Shown: positions 31,803 through 43,500 of the stretch, piece by piece
How the letters are laid out: each line of letters opens with the position of its first letter
Position numbering within the stretch: the first letter of the stretch is position 1
NCBI GenBank assembly: GCA_023974075.1
Contig: JAMFTG010000307.1
Coordinates: 62,001-126,000, forward strand
From: Chaenocephalus aceratus
Lineage: Eukaryota > Chordata > Actinopteri > Perciformes > Channichthyidae
Reading direction: 5' to 3'
Length of the DNA: 64,000 nt
Made by a program: the position numbers and the translations under genes
Notes under the pieces: generated by a model
What the model was told of the DNA's origin: nothing
Seen by the model: the letters and a program-made list of their open reading frames with translations, nothing else
Databases searched by the model: none

Positions 31803-33040
31803 AACAATGTTTACCCAGGATTCAGGCACCTTCCCTGGCTTGTAAAATGCGGTGATGCACCCTGGAGGTATCAGACTATTTAAAACATGTATACCCAGGA
31901 TTCAATCACTTTTCCTGGCTTGTAAAGTGCTGTGAAGCAGCCTGTCCTCTGGGTGGGAGATCCATGTACTGCAAGGAGCTCTGTGGGTGTGCTCTGTGGG
32001 TCTCACAACCCGCTTCTCTCTGGCTGCTCTCTCCATCTATTCACAGCACTTTTCCACAGCATTCAAATACTTATTTCTGGGTGGAAGAGCCATGTGCATC
32101 ACCCTGGGTCTCTGCCTGTGAGTCAGAGACCCTGCTGGAGAGTCATTTTCAGGCTCTTCTCCACAGTTGTCCCCCTAAAACTGATTTGTAATCATTATTT
32201 TTCCATTTAAATGATTTATTCTATCATTAATATGGCTCCCTAACACAATGCACATAGTCTGGAGCTCACTGGGGTCCTGCATATGCTTTAATCAGGCGTT
32301 TTAACACTTTTTTCCATGTAAATTATTTTGTATTCACTATCATGGGGCTATATAAATCAAATTCCGGGTAATTCGGAGCATAATTGTACCTTTGACTATT
32401 TAAATGCATTTGTATTATATATTTTTGGGCTATAAAAGTGACATTTCTGGTTGACTGTCAGTTTATGGAGCTTAGCCCACAAATCGTGGAGGTTCCAGGC
32501 CAAATTTGGGAGCTCATAGGCGGCCTGCCATGCACCCCCACCCGTGGACAGAAGAAAAAAGTAAAGAAAACGGTCAATTATATCTTAAAATAATGAAAAA
32601 TGAAGTTTTAAAAAAATTGGTGAAAAAATGGTGCCAACAGAGAAGGGGCTTTGAAAAGCTCAACCTGTCGGCGCTTCTGGCCGAAGCCCCGGACACTTTT
32701 CCACTCTCCCGTTGCAACTTACAACGGAGAGGGGAAACCAAGCCTCCCCTTCTCCGTCAAAAAAATGCATTCATCATTTTCAAGCGAAAATCGGAAACCC
32801 AGTATTTGAGAGGACTCAGAAAAAAAACGTCTGTCCCACTTCATGGAGGAATGTGTCCACTCCTATTGCACTCTGGCTCGTATGAATGTGTTGCCTAGAG
32901 ACCCCCCAGCATGGTTCTTAGCAAACTTTAAGTTTTTGAACTGGTCTCTGGAGGAATGTAAGGGGAGTTGACAGGGGACCCTACCCTCCTTATGAGGCAC
33001 TATTTTCGGATACATTTGTTCATTTTCACCCCTTTTTCCT
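31803..33040. repeat. Repeated module, copy B
   Basis: Same landmarks as copy A in the same order, with an extra segment of about 150 bp near 31.9-32.0 kb. Unlike copy A it is not interrupted by the MITE. Confidence 0.85.
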
Positions 33041-33367
33041 GGTTATTTTTATTTGTATATCTGTTTTGGCCCGTTTCACCGAGTTCCTTCTACCGGGGGC
33101 ACTGCCTGGTCCTGGGTGCCCCCCGAAGCCTTTGTCCAGCCGTTCCCCCCCCCCTCATTGAGTGCAAAAGTCTCCGGGGCTTCGTCCCGAAGCGCCGAAG
33201 ACTTGACCCCCTCCCCCGTTGGCACTTAGCCGTTTTTCGAGAATTTCAAAAATCATCCATACTTCCATAACATGAGACCCCAGACCCCCGGAATTAAGCA
33301 CTCCCCAACGGACTAAACCCAGATGTTCACACCCTCCAGAACTTCATGCCCCTGGTGACTCAGAGAA

Positions 33368-33593
33368 GAGGTGTATTTTGCGGTGCTTTATCGTCCGCTC
33401 ATCGGCTCCCATATTCGGCCTTATTCACAGCAGCAGCACCCACCCTCCAGTGGAGGGTATTCTCGTGCCCCTGGCAACACTTAAAGGTGGTGTATTTTGC
33501 GGTGCTTTATCGTCCGCTCATCGGCTCCCATATTCGGCCTTATTCACAGCAGCAGCACCCACCCTCCAGTGGAGGGTATTCTCGTGCCCCTGG
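33368..33593. repeat. Tandem duplication of about 118 bp
   Basis: GGTGTATTTTGCGGTGCTTT...TATTCTCGTGCCCCTGG occurs at 33370-33474 and again, identical by eye, at 33488-33592. The near identity points to a recent duplication. Confidence 0.9.
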
Positions 33594-33679
33594 TAACACT
33601 GGTAAACACTGGTAACATTTGTCCAGCCGCTGGCAGGGACTTAACATCGGAAGTTGACATCGCATTTCCATTGAGCGGA

Positions 33680-33970
33680 CACGCGTACATTTCATGCACT
33701 TTTAATGGGAGTATTCAGGTGTGGATGAAATGGCCATACCTTCCCTAAATTCACAGCAAACTCACCCAGCTTTCACACACTCATTCCTGGGTAATAAAGC
33801 CATGTGCACACTGTATTTAAAGTAATCTTACCCAGCTTTCAGACACTAATTCCTGGGTAAGAAAGTCACCCTGCATGCGTCGTCAAATGTGGATGAAATG
33901 GACAGATTCCTGTACATTTCATGCACTTTTAATGGGAGTATTCAGGTGTGGATGAAATGGCCTGTTTAAT
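33680..33970. repeat. Dispersed direct repeats of about 50 bp
   Basis: TACATTTCATGCACTTTTAA and the following 'gggagtattcaggtgtggatgaaatggcc' occur near 33686 and again near 33912. Two 'acccagctttca.acact.attcctgggtaa' segments lie between them. Confidence 0.75.
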
Positions 33971-34209
33971 CCGATTTTGAGCACTCTTTTCCCCGCATAA
34001 ACTAGTTTAAATCACCGTTAAACACTTATTTAAAATGTCAATTTAATGGACTTCCCGCTATGCATTAAAGTCCGTGATCTGGACACACTACCCTGTACAT
34101 TTGGCGGACCGCGGCCGGTAGTAAATGTCCACCCAGTGTACCCATCAGTCCCTAGAGTATAGGGACATTAGGGAGACATGCTGGAGGTCTGTAGTCCTTC
34201 CTTTGGTGG

Positions 34210-34620
34210 TCTGTGAGGGGCTGCAGAGGTGCTTTTTGCGCTCTCTGTCCTGGAGGTAACACAATTCGAAAAAACGGCATAGTGCGGAGAGAAGAGGCTC
34301 GAAAAAGCTCAACCTGTTGGAGCTTCGGGCCAAAGCCCTGGACACTTTTCCACTTCTCCGTTGCAACTTACAACGGAGAGGGGAAACCAAGCTTCCCCTT
34401 CTCCGTCAAGATTTTTTTCTACATTTCTACATTTTCTCACTTTCACCCCTTTTCTATGGATCTCCAAAAAGTGAACTCAGACTGTGGAGGAATGCAAGGG
34501 GAGTTGACAGGGGACTCTTGCAGGCTCATGATGCACTATTTTCGGATACTTTTGTTCATTTTCAGCCTTTTTCCATGGATGAATTCAAACTTCTTTTTTT
34601 TACATTTTGGTCAATTTGAC
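34210..34620. repeat. Partial third copy of the repeated module
   Basis: Contains the 'aaagctcaacctgt..' segment, the 'ttgcaacttacaacggagaggggaaaccaagc' segment and the 'tggaggaatgcaaggggagtt' segment in module order. Confidence 0.75.
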
Positions 34621-35040
34621 CCAGTTCTGGTACCGCATTGCCTGGAGGATAGGACCAAGAGATGACAGACTCTCTGGCCGCCTCACAAGTCACTATTGTC
34701 GGACACTTTCTTTGCTTTACCCCGGTTCTATCACTCTTTCCTCCTTTGACAATAAAACGTGTTTCCTGCTGGGGTACTGCCTGGTTCCGGGGCACCCCAA
34801 ACCCTCTCATGGTCGGGGCACCATTAATTGATGCATCGGACCCAATGTTGCCATCACCAGCCCTGCGTTGGGGCGGATGTGGGACCATTTAACCCAGTGG
34901 TAACCCAAGTCCTCCCTTTGTCCGTGTACCATGCATTGAAGCATCGGACCCATTGTCGCAATTACCGGTTATGCTAACGCATATAAACGGAGAAACAGAA
35001 AATAATTTAAAGACAATTCACTGTGTCTGTTTTAGTAAAG

Positions 35041-36417
35041 ATGTCATCCGAATGCCCGGTGTGCAGACTCTTCTATCTGGCTTTGAACAAGCACCTTAAG
35101 CACAAACATGCAGTGCGGAACTTGGAGGAAAGAGGCATCCTTCTTAAAATGGCCAGTGGCAGAATACATGTTCGGACCAAACCCTGTCCCATCACAGGAT
35201 GTTCGTATGCTGGGAAGAGACTAGACCGTCATGTAACTCATGACCACCCTGAGTTATCCCGAGATGAAGCACATCAGGTCCTGGCAAGGCTGAAGCATAG
35301 TGTGGCCCTGCAGTTGCTCCATGACCTCCGAGAGACTAATCCCATCATTGGAATGGCTACATCATTGGATATAGACAATGAGGAGGAATACACGGTGCAC
35401 CCCCCACCCTTCTCCCCACATACCGAGTGTGACGAAGAGGACTGCAGGCAGGTGATGCTGGAAAATGTGGCATTGAGGGCTCAGAAGGATGCCCTCATTG
35501 ATGAGGTGAAGACCCTGCGCTCCAGGCTGAAAAAGGGGCTAAAACCCAGGAAGCAGAGTGCCACTGCTGCTGGGCTTGAGGAAGAAGAAGAAGAAGAAGA
35601 ATGTATACGATTTAAAGGCCTGGCAATCTCAAGGACCTCCGGCATAAACACAGTAGCCTCCGGCAGAAATACCCCTCTCAAGACTCCGGTCAAGACTGTC
35701 ATGCGGTCCCCAGAAGCCTCCGGTAGTGAGACCCCTCTCAAGACTCCGGTCAAGACTGTCATGCGGTCCCCAGCAGCCTCCGGTAGTGAGACCCCTGTAT
35801 GCCAGAGGACCTTATAGTCTGTCTCCAATAAGCTGAAAGCTAATCTGGCTAAGGACTGGCCCTCTCCCCCAAATCTCTGGTCCACTGGGAAGGGACGGGG
35901 GAATACCATGCGTGAAATCAGGTTGCCTAAAAGCATGGAGACGTACATTCAGACATACAGGGATCATTGTGAGGGTGTCGCACCGACAGTAAAACTGAAA
36001 GAAAATTGTCTGTCCTTTTCACAACGGGGACGTACGCCTCCAAGAACCTGAACGCTCACTTGAAGAGGGCTTGGGCTGATGCTGGGCTAGAAACAGCTGT
36101 CACCTTCACAATCCTGCGCACTGCCCTGGCTGACAATATCAAGCATCACCAAGATCCAGAAAGCAGGTAGATTCTCGCCAGGTTTATGTGTCACGACGTG
36201 AGCACTGCAGACCGGGTCCAGGCGAATACGCCTTGAATAAAGGAGGGATTGAAGATCCGCTCCATGTTCAGGGTGGCAGCAGCTGCAGCAGCGTCATCAT
36301 CGGAAGGAGGTCTACCGCCGTCAGATACCTCCGAAGAGGGCTCAGGGGCGGAGAGCCGCGATACCTCTTCTGGGCCCCCGCTAATCATGTATATTGCGTA
36401 TACTGTTTTTGTAAAAA
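35041..36417 (+). pseudogene. Zinc-finger protein of a repetitive element; downstream part resembles a tyrosine recombinase C-terminus
   Basis: The first ATG is 35041 (the frame upstream has no ATG). Residues 1-80 carry two Cys/His pairs suited to metal binding: CPVC..LNKHLKHKH and CPITGCSYAGKRLDRHVTHDH. A coiled-coil-like stretch (LENVALRAQKDALIDEVKTLRSRLKK) and a 90-bp in-frame repeat (TPLKTPVKTVMRSPEASGSE) follow. A stop ends the frame at 35817. The same frame continues to about 36.02 kb (LKANLAKDWPSPPNLW, METYIQTYRDHCEGV), and after a frameshift frame 3 gives LNAHLKRAWADAG, TFTILRTALA and FMCHDVSTADR. The last blocks recall Crypton-like tyrosine recombinases. If so, the catalytic Tyr expected after DR is replaced (DRVQ). 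This assignment is a hypothesis; the frame breaks are direct observations. Confidence 0.55.
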
Positions 36418-36479
36418 TCATGTGATAATTAAATAAATAATAAAACATTAATATAACCTTGAAGGTTCCCGGGGGCAGA

Positions 36480-36610
36480 TACAGTGCCAGGTATCAGACT
36501 ATTTAAACAATGTTTACCCAGGATTCAGACACCTTCCCTGGCTTGTAAAATGCGGTGAATCGCCCTGGAGGTATCAGACTATTTTAAACAACTTTCCCCC
36601 GCCTTTCAAA
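36480..36610. repeat. Head of the repeated module, partial copy
   Basis: 'caggtatcagactatttaaacaatgtttacccaggattcag' and 'ggcttgtaaaatgcggtgaa' match the start of copies A and B. The module head thus occurs on both sides of the zinc-finger pseudogene. Confidence 0.8.
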
Positions 36611-37676
36611 CACTTATTCCTGGGTTTTAGCCTGTCATTATTCACGATATAATTTAACATTGACCCTCTCCTGAAAATGCACATATTCTGTCCAAAAGCG
36701 ATAACTAGCTTATCCTCTTGCAACACCACTACTCTAGTGGCGCTATGTTCCCCTGACCAGGAGAACATAGACCTTTTCCCGCTACCCTATCTCTCCAACA
36801 ACAGTACAGTTAACTGTAGTCCTACACGACCAGCCTATACACCCAACATCGAGTTCATCACAACGATGAAACACAGTTTTGTTCTACACTTGCTTGCCAC
36901 TGCCCACCTGTGATCAATTAGCCTATAATTTTATGTATGCATCCCGGACCGGCACCAGTTCCTCCAGCAATGTAGGGAACATTCCTCCAGTAAGGTAGGG
37001 AACTGTGGCGCATCGGGTGATGCACGCACCTCGCGCTGCCCCGGCCTTGCCAGCAATGTAGAAGGCGGTCACAAACAACGAGTGCTTTTAGACCATCTCG
37101 TTTTTAATAGAGACGGCGGTGGTGTGAGTTAAAGATATAGACAAACAGCTGTGACTTTCTCCATCTCAGCCTCACCACTCCAGCCACCCAAACACGGAGG
37201 GATATTTACACACACCCGCGGCTGCTGCTGGAGCCGTGCTCACATAGGTGATGGGGGGGAAAATATCTCGGGCTGCTTATTTTTAACTGCTAGTGTTGGC
37301 CGCTGAAACCCCCAGAATTTGGCGATTTCTTTCAATCCAAATCTTTACATTGCTTTCATACAGAAGTTCCACTTTACTGATGCCTTTCTTTAAGGTTTCT
37401 CCGAACATGAGCTGTGCATGCTTGTATGGCACTTTCGTCCCGAGCCGCACACACAGAGAAAATCAGCCAGGACCAAAGTCCCCAGACACTGACCCCCCGG
37501 GTTTATTATCCCCAAATGTTCATTAACCAAAAAACGAAACACAACCACTCAGTTTCACAGGTAATTTTAGGATACCGTCAATCAAAGATTCTGGTAAGGC
37601 AATGTCCAAATGTGGATTTGAAAATTACACTTACCAGTTCTGAAGATTTGTTGGTATCCTGCCGACAACGCCAATT
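36611..37676 (-). other. No gene; at its right end PBS-like sequence and leader of an LTR element
   Basis: No coding sequence recognised. Immediately next to the LTR at 37677, the minus strand reads AATTGGCGTTGTCGGCAGGAT, which looks like a retroviral or gypsy primer-binding region beginning TTGGCG. The internal part of that element would run leftward but shows no gag or pol. Confidence 0.4.
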
Positions 37677-38117
37677 TGTAAGGGAAACTTCTACAGCAAT
37701 GAAGAGTCAGGACTCAGAGAGACACAAGGAGAGTTGGAGCTTTGATGTCAAACACTGGTGTTTTATTACAAGTATCGGCCGGAGCAATTCACATCACAAG
37801 TCACAGCAGCCAGAGGTTCTGACTGCCCGGAAAGTTGCCACATCAATTCTGACCAGCCTCTCTCTCGATAGACCTTTTAACTAGTTTACAGAGAATTCAT
37901 CAACAGCTGGGAACACTGGAGATATCCCCAACATCTGGAAATACTGAATCACTTGCCTGACTCTTTGGCTCTGTGGCCGAGAGTTGACCGGTCATAAAAC
38001 TGAGAATGAGTGCAGCAGCACATTCTTTAAAGGAGATAACGAGTCATGGTTGGTTATAAACGTCAACAGGCGAAAAGGTTAAATATCTTAGGAGTAAGAC
38101 AGAATTATTCCCTCACA
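37677..38117 (-). mobile_element. LTR of an LTR retroelement (minus strand), about 441 bp
   Basis: On the minus strand it begins TGTGAGGGAATAATTC and ends GTTTCCCTTACA, giving imperfect inverted ends TGTRAGGGAA. An AATAAA signal lies about 85 bp before the 3' end (near 37765), followed by a GT-rich stretch. A TTGGCG primer-binding-like sequence follows directly. It is the 5' LTR of a decayed element; no 3' LTR was found in the window. Confidence 0.55.
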
Positions 38118-38305
38118 ACTAGTATAATGTGTTATTCAACTAGTAAAGCAGAATGTCAAACTAGTGTGACCATATATCTAACAAGTGCAATCAAAGAGCC
38201 AGTTAGTGTATCTCAAGTTGTGATCTGGTTTGTTTGATTGATTGACTCCTGCCTAAACTTGAAAATGGCTTGATTCTTTCCAAAAGGACACATGGGACAA
38301 CTCAG
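38118..38305. other. No gene seen
   Basis: Short non-coding stretch. Confidence 0.4.
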
Positions 38306-38880
38306 ACTAATAATAATAATAATAATATATTTAATTTATATAGCGCTTCTCATCTGCCAAGACAAATCTCGAAGTGCTTCACAACAAGGGATACTGATAC
38401 GCTTTGAGATAAAAGACAAATAATTGTAATAATAAGAAATCAAAAAATAAAATATAAAATAGAGTACAAAAATAAAAGTCGGAGATAGCGATAAAAATGG
38501 CAGTACTCCAGGTGTACCGTGCTCAAAGTTTATTCGAAGGCCTGCCGAAAGAAGAGGGTCTTAAGGCCGGTTTTGAAGACCTCGGTGGAAGGGGCAGATC
38601 TCAGCTGATCTGGGAGGGAGTTCCAGAGGCGCGGGGCGAATGAGCAGAAGGCTCGGTCTCCCATTGTTCGGAGACGTGTGCGGGGGATGTAGAGAAGAGG
38701 AGCGTGGCTGGAGCGGAGAGAGCGGGTAGATGTCTGGGTATGAATGAGGTCACAGAGGTATTTTGGGCTTTGTCCATTCAGGGCTCTGTACGTGAGGAGC
38801 AGAACCTTGAACTGGATCCTGTAGTGGACTGGGAGCCAGTGTAGTTTTGCAAGTATGGGGGTTATGTGTGCTGAGACTAG
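38306..38880 (-). mobile_element. LINE 3' end, 5'-truncated
   Basis: The minus strand encodes the terminal reverse transcriptase region common in fish LINEs (LRSSHAPLLY, TRLRTMGDRAFCSFAPRLWNSLPDQLRSAP, FKTGLKTLFF), broken by shifts. A 3' UTR with 'atttatatagcgcttctcatc' (plus orientation) and an (AAT)n tail near 38310-38335 follow. Probably L2 or Rex1-like. Confidence 0.75.
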
Positions 38881-38889
38881 AATATTTCC

Positions 38890-39380
38890 TCTTTATTTGA
38901 GTAATGGCAGATTCCTTCCTTCATTCAGCCTCTTCTTAGCCTCTTGATGCATAATTTAGTCATTTAGGTTGAAAACCTTTGACACAAAACATACTTTCAT
39001 TCATTTTAGGCAAACAAACATTTCAATAAAAAACATGCCATCCTTTAACAAGCACTTTCATTTCTGCTCCATAATCAAGTTATAATTAAACCTAACATCT
39101 AATCAAAAGTAACTGCATCTCAACAAAGTACATTATATTCCTGCATCTTATATTTTAGCTTCTTACTTCATAATACTAGAAATAATAATACATGTAACCT
39201 AACATGGTTAAAACAGACTAATACAGCCACAAATATTCACCAGCAGCGTCTTTGGTCGAATCCCTGAGTCTCCTCTCCTCTCCTCTCCTCTCCTCTCGAT
39301 GTAAACATCATTCAACTGCTTTAAGCAACGAACTGTTCAAAACAAACATTGGCATGTGCAAATTGTCAACCTGTAATACT
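38890..39380. other. No gene; small (TCCTC)n microsatellite
   Basis: AT-rich sequence. TCTCC-type pentamers repeat at about 39270-39298. Confidence 0.5.
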
Positions 39381-39382
39381 GC

Positions 39383-39595
39383 CTACTTTTTCAGTAACAG
39401 GTAATTTTTTAGATTGAGTTGGCAGGGTTTCAGTGGTTTACCATCATCAAGGCCCATCAGCACTTTCTGTATGAAAGTGAAAGTGTTGATGAGTTTCTTG
39501 GGGTAGTCCAAATGTAACACGTATATCAAGCCAAACAACAATGCAAAGGAATCCGCCATCCTGGGGATATTGCTGATGACGAAATTACCTTCCAC
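39383..39595 (-). pseudogene. C-terminal fragment of a multicopy fish protein family (unnamed)
   Basis: The frame ends with SFALLFGLIYVLHLDYPKKLINTF followed by FIQKVLMGLDDGK. I recognise this as the conserved C-terminus of an uncharacterised multicopy protein family of fishes and amphibians; this recall cannot be verified here. The start codon is doubtful and the N-terminal part is absent. It may be the last exon of a decayed gene or a retrocopy tail. Confidence 0.4.
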
Positions 39596-39902
39596 CAGAA
39601 TAGCAGTACTTGCCGGACTGATTGGACGGACTGAGTATCATTGCGATACACAGCCACTGAACTGTTTTATGAACCCCACAGCTTCCGGTCTTCCAAGACC
39701 CGAACGGACAAAAAGATGTGCTGCAGGCACGAAACATACTACCAATAGAAATACATTGCTTTGTGTTGGTGAACACGAATCAATCGACTAAATGTTGTGA
39801 CTATAACACAAAATGCTGTGAGACTGGGTTGGTATACAGGGGCGCCGTTTACCGACAGGCAAGTGCTTGGACCAGAAGGGGGCCCCCAAATAAGGTAGAT
39901 TA

Positions 39903-40260
39903 ATCCAATCCAATCCAACTTTATTTATATAGCACTTTAAAACCTCCAGACCAAAGTGCTGTACAGAGAGATACATACAATATAAAATCACACAGCTCAG
40001 CTCACAAAACATACAATAAATAAATGCATTTAAGATAAAAGATACAAACACAAAAAAACCCAGAATAAACGTAACCATTTCAAAATAAAAATAAAAAAAC
40101 ATAACAAAAGATGACGAAGGTCCACAGCAACAACAACATGAAACACCCTTTAATTTACTGCAACGACATGTCAGGAAAACCCTCCTCAAGGGGGCCCCCA
40201 TGCATAGAGCGCCGAAACTGCTTCTTAATTTCAGTTTCGTTGATCCGCTCCAGGAGTGGG
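39903..40260 (-). mobile_element. LINE 3' UTR tail
   Basis: 'tccaatccaatccaactttatttatatagcactttaaaacctcc' and 'aaagtgctgtacagagag' are the reverse complement of a standard fish LINE 3' end. The short ATCCA repeat is the tail. No coding part is retained. A run of about 13 G lies at 40258-40271. Confidence 0.65.
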
Positions 40261-40567
40261 GGGGGGGGGGGACTTTACTGGCATTGATCCGGACCATTGA
40301 CCTTGTATACAATTCACAAGTGGACCTTTAACAAAAAAGTTTGAGTACCCCTGATGTACAGTATGCCAAAACATATGTATCTTTAGTCTGGGCCAAAATT
40401 GTGGACTTAATGGCAATGCCTTACCTAGAACTAGAACTACATTAAAAAAAGTGATTCCACAAATAAGAAAAACATCTAGGGTTTGCCCTGCTTACTCTGG
40501 AGAACATAAATGGTATATTTTAGAATAGTACATTGTGTGAACTCAGACCGAGTTCCAATTCTAATTA

Positions 40568-43500
40568 AAGCTGCAAGCAGCGTTGAGCGGGTCTTCGACG
40601 TTCCGCAGGCTGTTGTCCGCACGTCGACGTGTGTGTCTAGGTGTCTCGAGGACATTTGAACACTTTTTTACCATTTACACAGCAGTTATAGCAATATCGT
40701 GCTTAACATCAAGGAATGCGTTGCCATGGCAACGGCATACGTTGAGATTTCAGATTTCACGTAGAGCTGTTGAGGGCCGGACCATTAATGATAGTCTGAA
40801 GTTTGGTGCCGTTTGGAACCTTTTCCATTGAATTAGGACAACACCGCGTTTCACGGCGAGGGACGCGTTGCCATGGCAACGGCATATGAGGACATCCCCT
40901 AATTGGCGTAGAGCTGTTGAGGGCCGGACCATTAGCCATCATATGAAATGTGGTGCTGTTTGGATGATTTTCCATTGAATTTGGACAACACCGTGTTTCA
41001 TGGCGAGGGACGCGTTGCCATAGAAACGGCATATGAGGACATCCCATAATTGACAGAGCTGTTGAGGGCTGAACCTTTAATGATAGTCTAAAGTTTGGTG
41101 CCGTTTGGAACCTTTTCCATTGAATTAGGACAACACCGTGTTTTATGGCGAGGGAAGCGTTGCCATGGAAACGACAAATGGTGAGATTTCAGATTTCACG
41201 TAGAGCTGTTGAGGGCCGGACCATCAGCCATCATATGAAGTGTAATGCTGTTTGGACGATTTTCCATTGACTTACAACAACATGCTGTTGAGGGCCGGAC
41301 CATTAATGATAGTCTGAAGTCTGGTGGCGTTTAGACCACTTTCATAGGAGGAACAGCGACACCGTGTTTCATGGCGAGGGACGCGTTGCCATGGAAACGG
41401 CATATGATGACATCCCCTAATTGACATAGAGCTGTTGAGGGCCGGACCATTAGTCATCATCTGAAGTCTGGTGCAGTTTGGACCATTTTCCATTGAATTA
41501 CGACAACACCGTGTTTTATGGCGAGGGAAGCGTTGTCATGGAAACGCCAAATGATGACATCCCATAATTGGCGTATAGCTGTTGAGGGCCGGACCATTAA
41601 TGATAGTCTGAAGTTTGGTGCCGTTTGGAACCTTTTCCATTGAATTAGGACAACACCGTGTTTTATGGCGAGGGAAGCGTTGCCATGGAAACGACAAATG
41701 TTGAGATTTGAGATTTCACGGTGAGCTTTTGAGGGCCGGACCATTAGCCATCATATGAAATCTGGTGCTGTTTGGATGATTTTCCATCGAATTAGGACAA
41801 CACCGTGTTTCACGGCGAGGGACGCGTTGCCATGGAAACGGCAAATGGTGAGATTTCAGATTTCACGTAGAGCTGCTGAGGCCCGGACCATTAGTCATCA
41901 TCTGAAGTCTGGTGCCGTTTGGAACCTTTTCCATTGAATTAGGACAACACCGTGTTTTATGGCGAGGGAAGCGTTGCCATGGAAACGACAAATGGTGAGT
42001 TTTCAGATTTCACGTAGAGCTGTTGAGGGCCGGACCATTAGCCAACATATGAGATCTGGTGCCGTTTGGATGATTTTCCATTGAATTAGGACAACACCGT
42101 GTTTCATGGCGGGGGATGCATTGCCATGGAAACGGCATACGTTGAGATTTCAGATTTCATGTAGAGCTGTTGAGGCATGGACTAGGAGCCATCATATGAA
42201 GTCTGGTGGTGTTTGGACCATTTCCCATTGAATTAGGACAACACCGTGTTTCATGGCGAGGGACGCGTTACCATGGAAACACCAAATGATGACATCCCAT
42301 AATTGGCGTAGAGCTGTTGAGGGCCGGACCATTGATGATAGTCTGAAGTCTGGTGGTGTTTGGATGATTTTCCATTGAATTACGACAACATGATATTTGA
42401 CGACGAGGGATGCGTTACCATGGCAACGCCAAATGATGACATCCCATAATTGACATAGAGCTGTTGAGGGCCGGACCATTAGCCATCATATGAAGTCTGG
42501 TGCTGTTTGGACGATTTGCCATTGACTTACAACAACATCGGATGTTTTGGCGAGGGATGCGTTTCCATGGAAACGGCATACGTTGAGATTTCAGATTTCA
42601 CGTAGAGCTGTTGAGGGCCGGACCATTAATGATAGTCTGAAGTCTGGTGCTGTTTGGACAATTTTCCATTGACTTACAACAACATCGTATTTTTTGGCGG
42701 GGGATGCGTTGCCATGGAAACGGCATACGTTGAGATTTCACGTAGAGCTGTTGAGGGCCGGACCATTAATGATAGTCTGAAGTCTGGTGCTGTTTGGACG
42801 ATTTTCCATTGACTTACAACAACATCGGATTTTTTGGCGAGGGATACGGCATACGTTGAGATTTCAGATTTCACTTGGAGCTGTTGAGGCATGGACAAGT
42901 GATATAAAAGTGAAGCTTGGGGGACGATGGGACCGTGTCCATTGGATTTACAGCGACACCGTTGTTTATGGCGAAGGATCCGTCGCCATGGTAACGCCAA
43001 ATTAAGTGACATCAGATTTGACCTAGAGCTGTTCAGGGCTGTGGTGTGAACCATCATGTGAAGTTTGGTGGCGTTCTGAGAATGTCAGTTTGAGTTATGA
43101 CATCATCGTGTTCCATGGCGAGGGACCGCCAAAAATCGTGCGAACGCGAACTTTGGCGGAAAATAACGGCTACGCCGTGCTAAAGAAAAAAATTCCTGCG
43201 ATAACTTAAGCTTGCCCATGTCTCGCGAAGCTACCCGACACATTTCGAGGCGTACGATAAAAGTCCCTAGGAGGAGATAGAATTCGTACGGAGGCCAAAA
43301 TAGGACACAACATTCAAAATGGCCGACTTCCTGTACGTTATTTTATACCCCTCCAAGAGGCTTCTTGGTTCGTCTCCGCACCCTAGATATGCGTGGCGAG
43401 TTTCGTTCGTTTACGTGAAAGTTAAAGTAGGGGGAGTTAACGTCAAAAACGGAAGTGGGCGTGGCCTACGCAATTTTTGACGCAAAGTTCCGGGACCAAT

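Noticed and set aside
40583..43057. Many 60-127 aa frames on both strands
   Set aside because: They start and stop at different points in each 147-bp unit and are not conserved between units.
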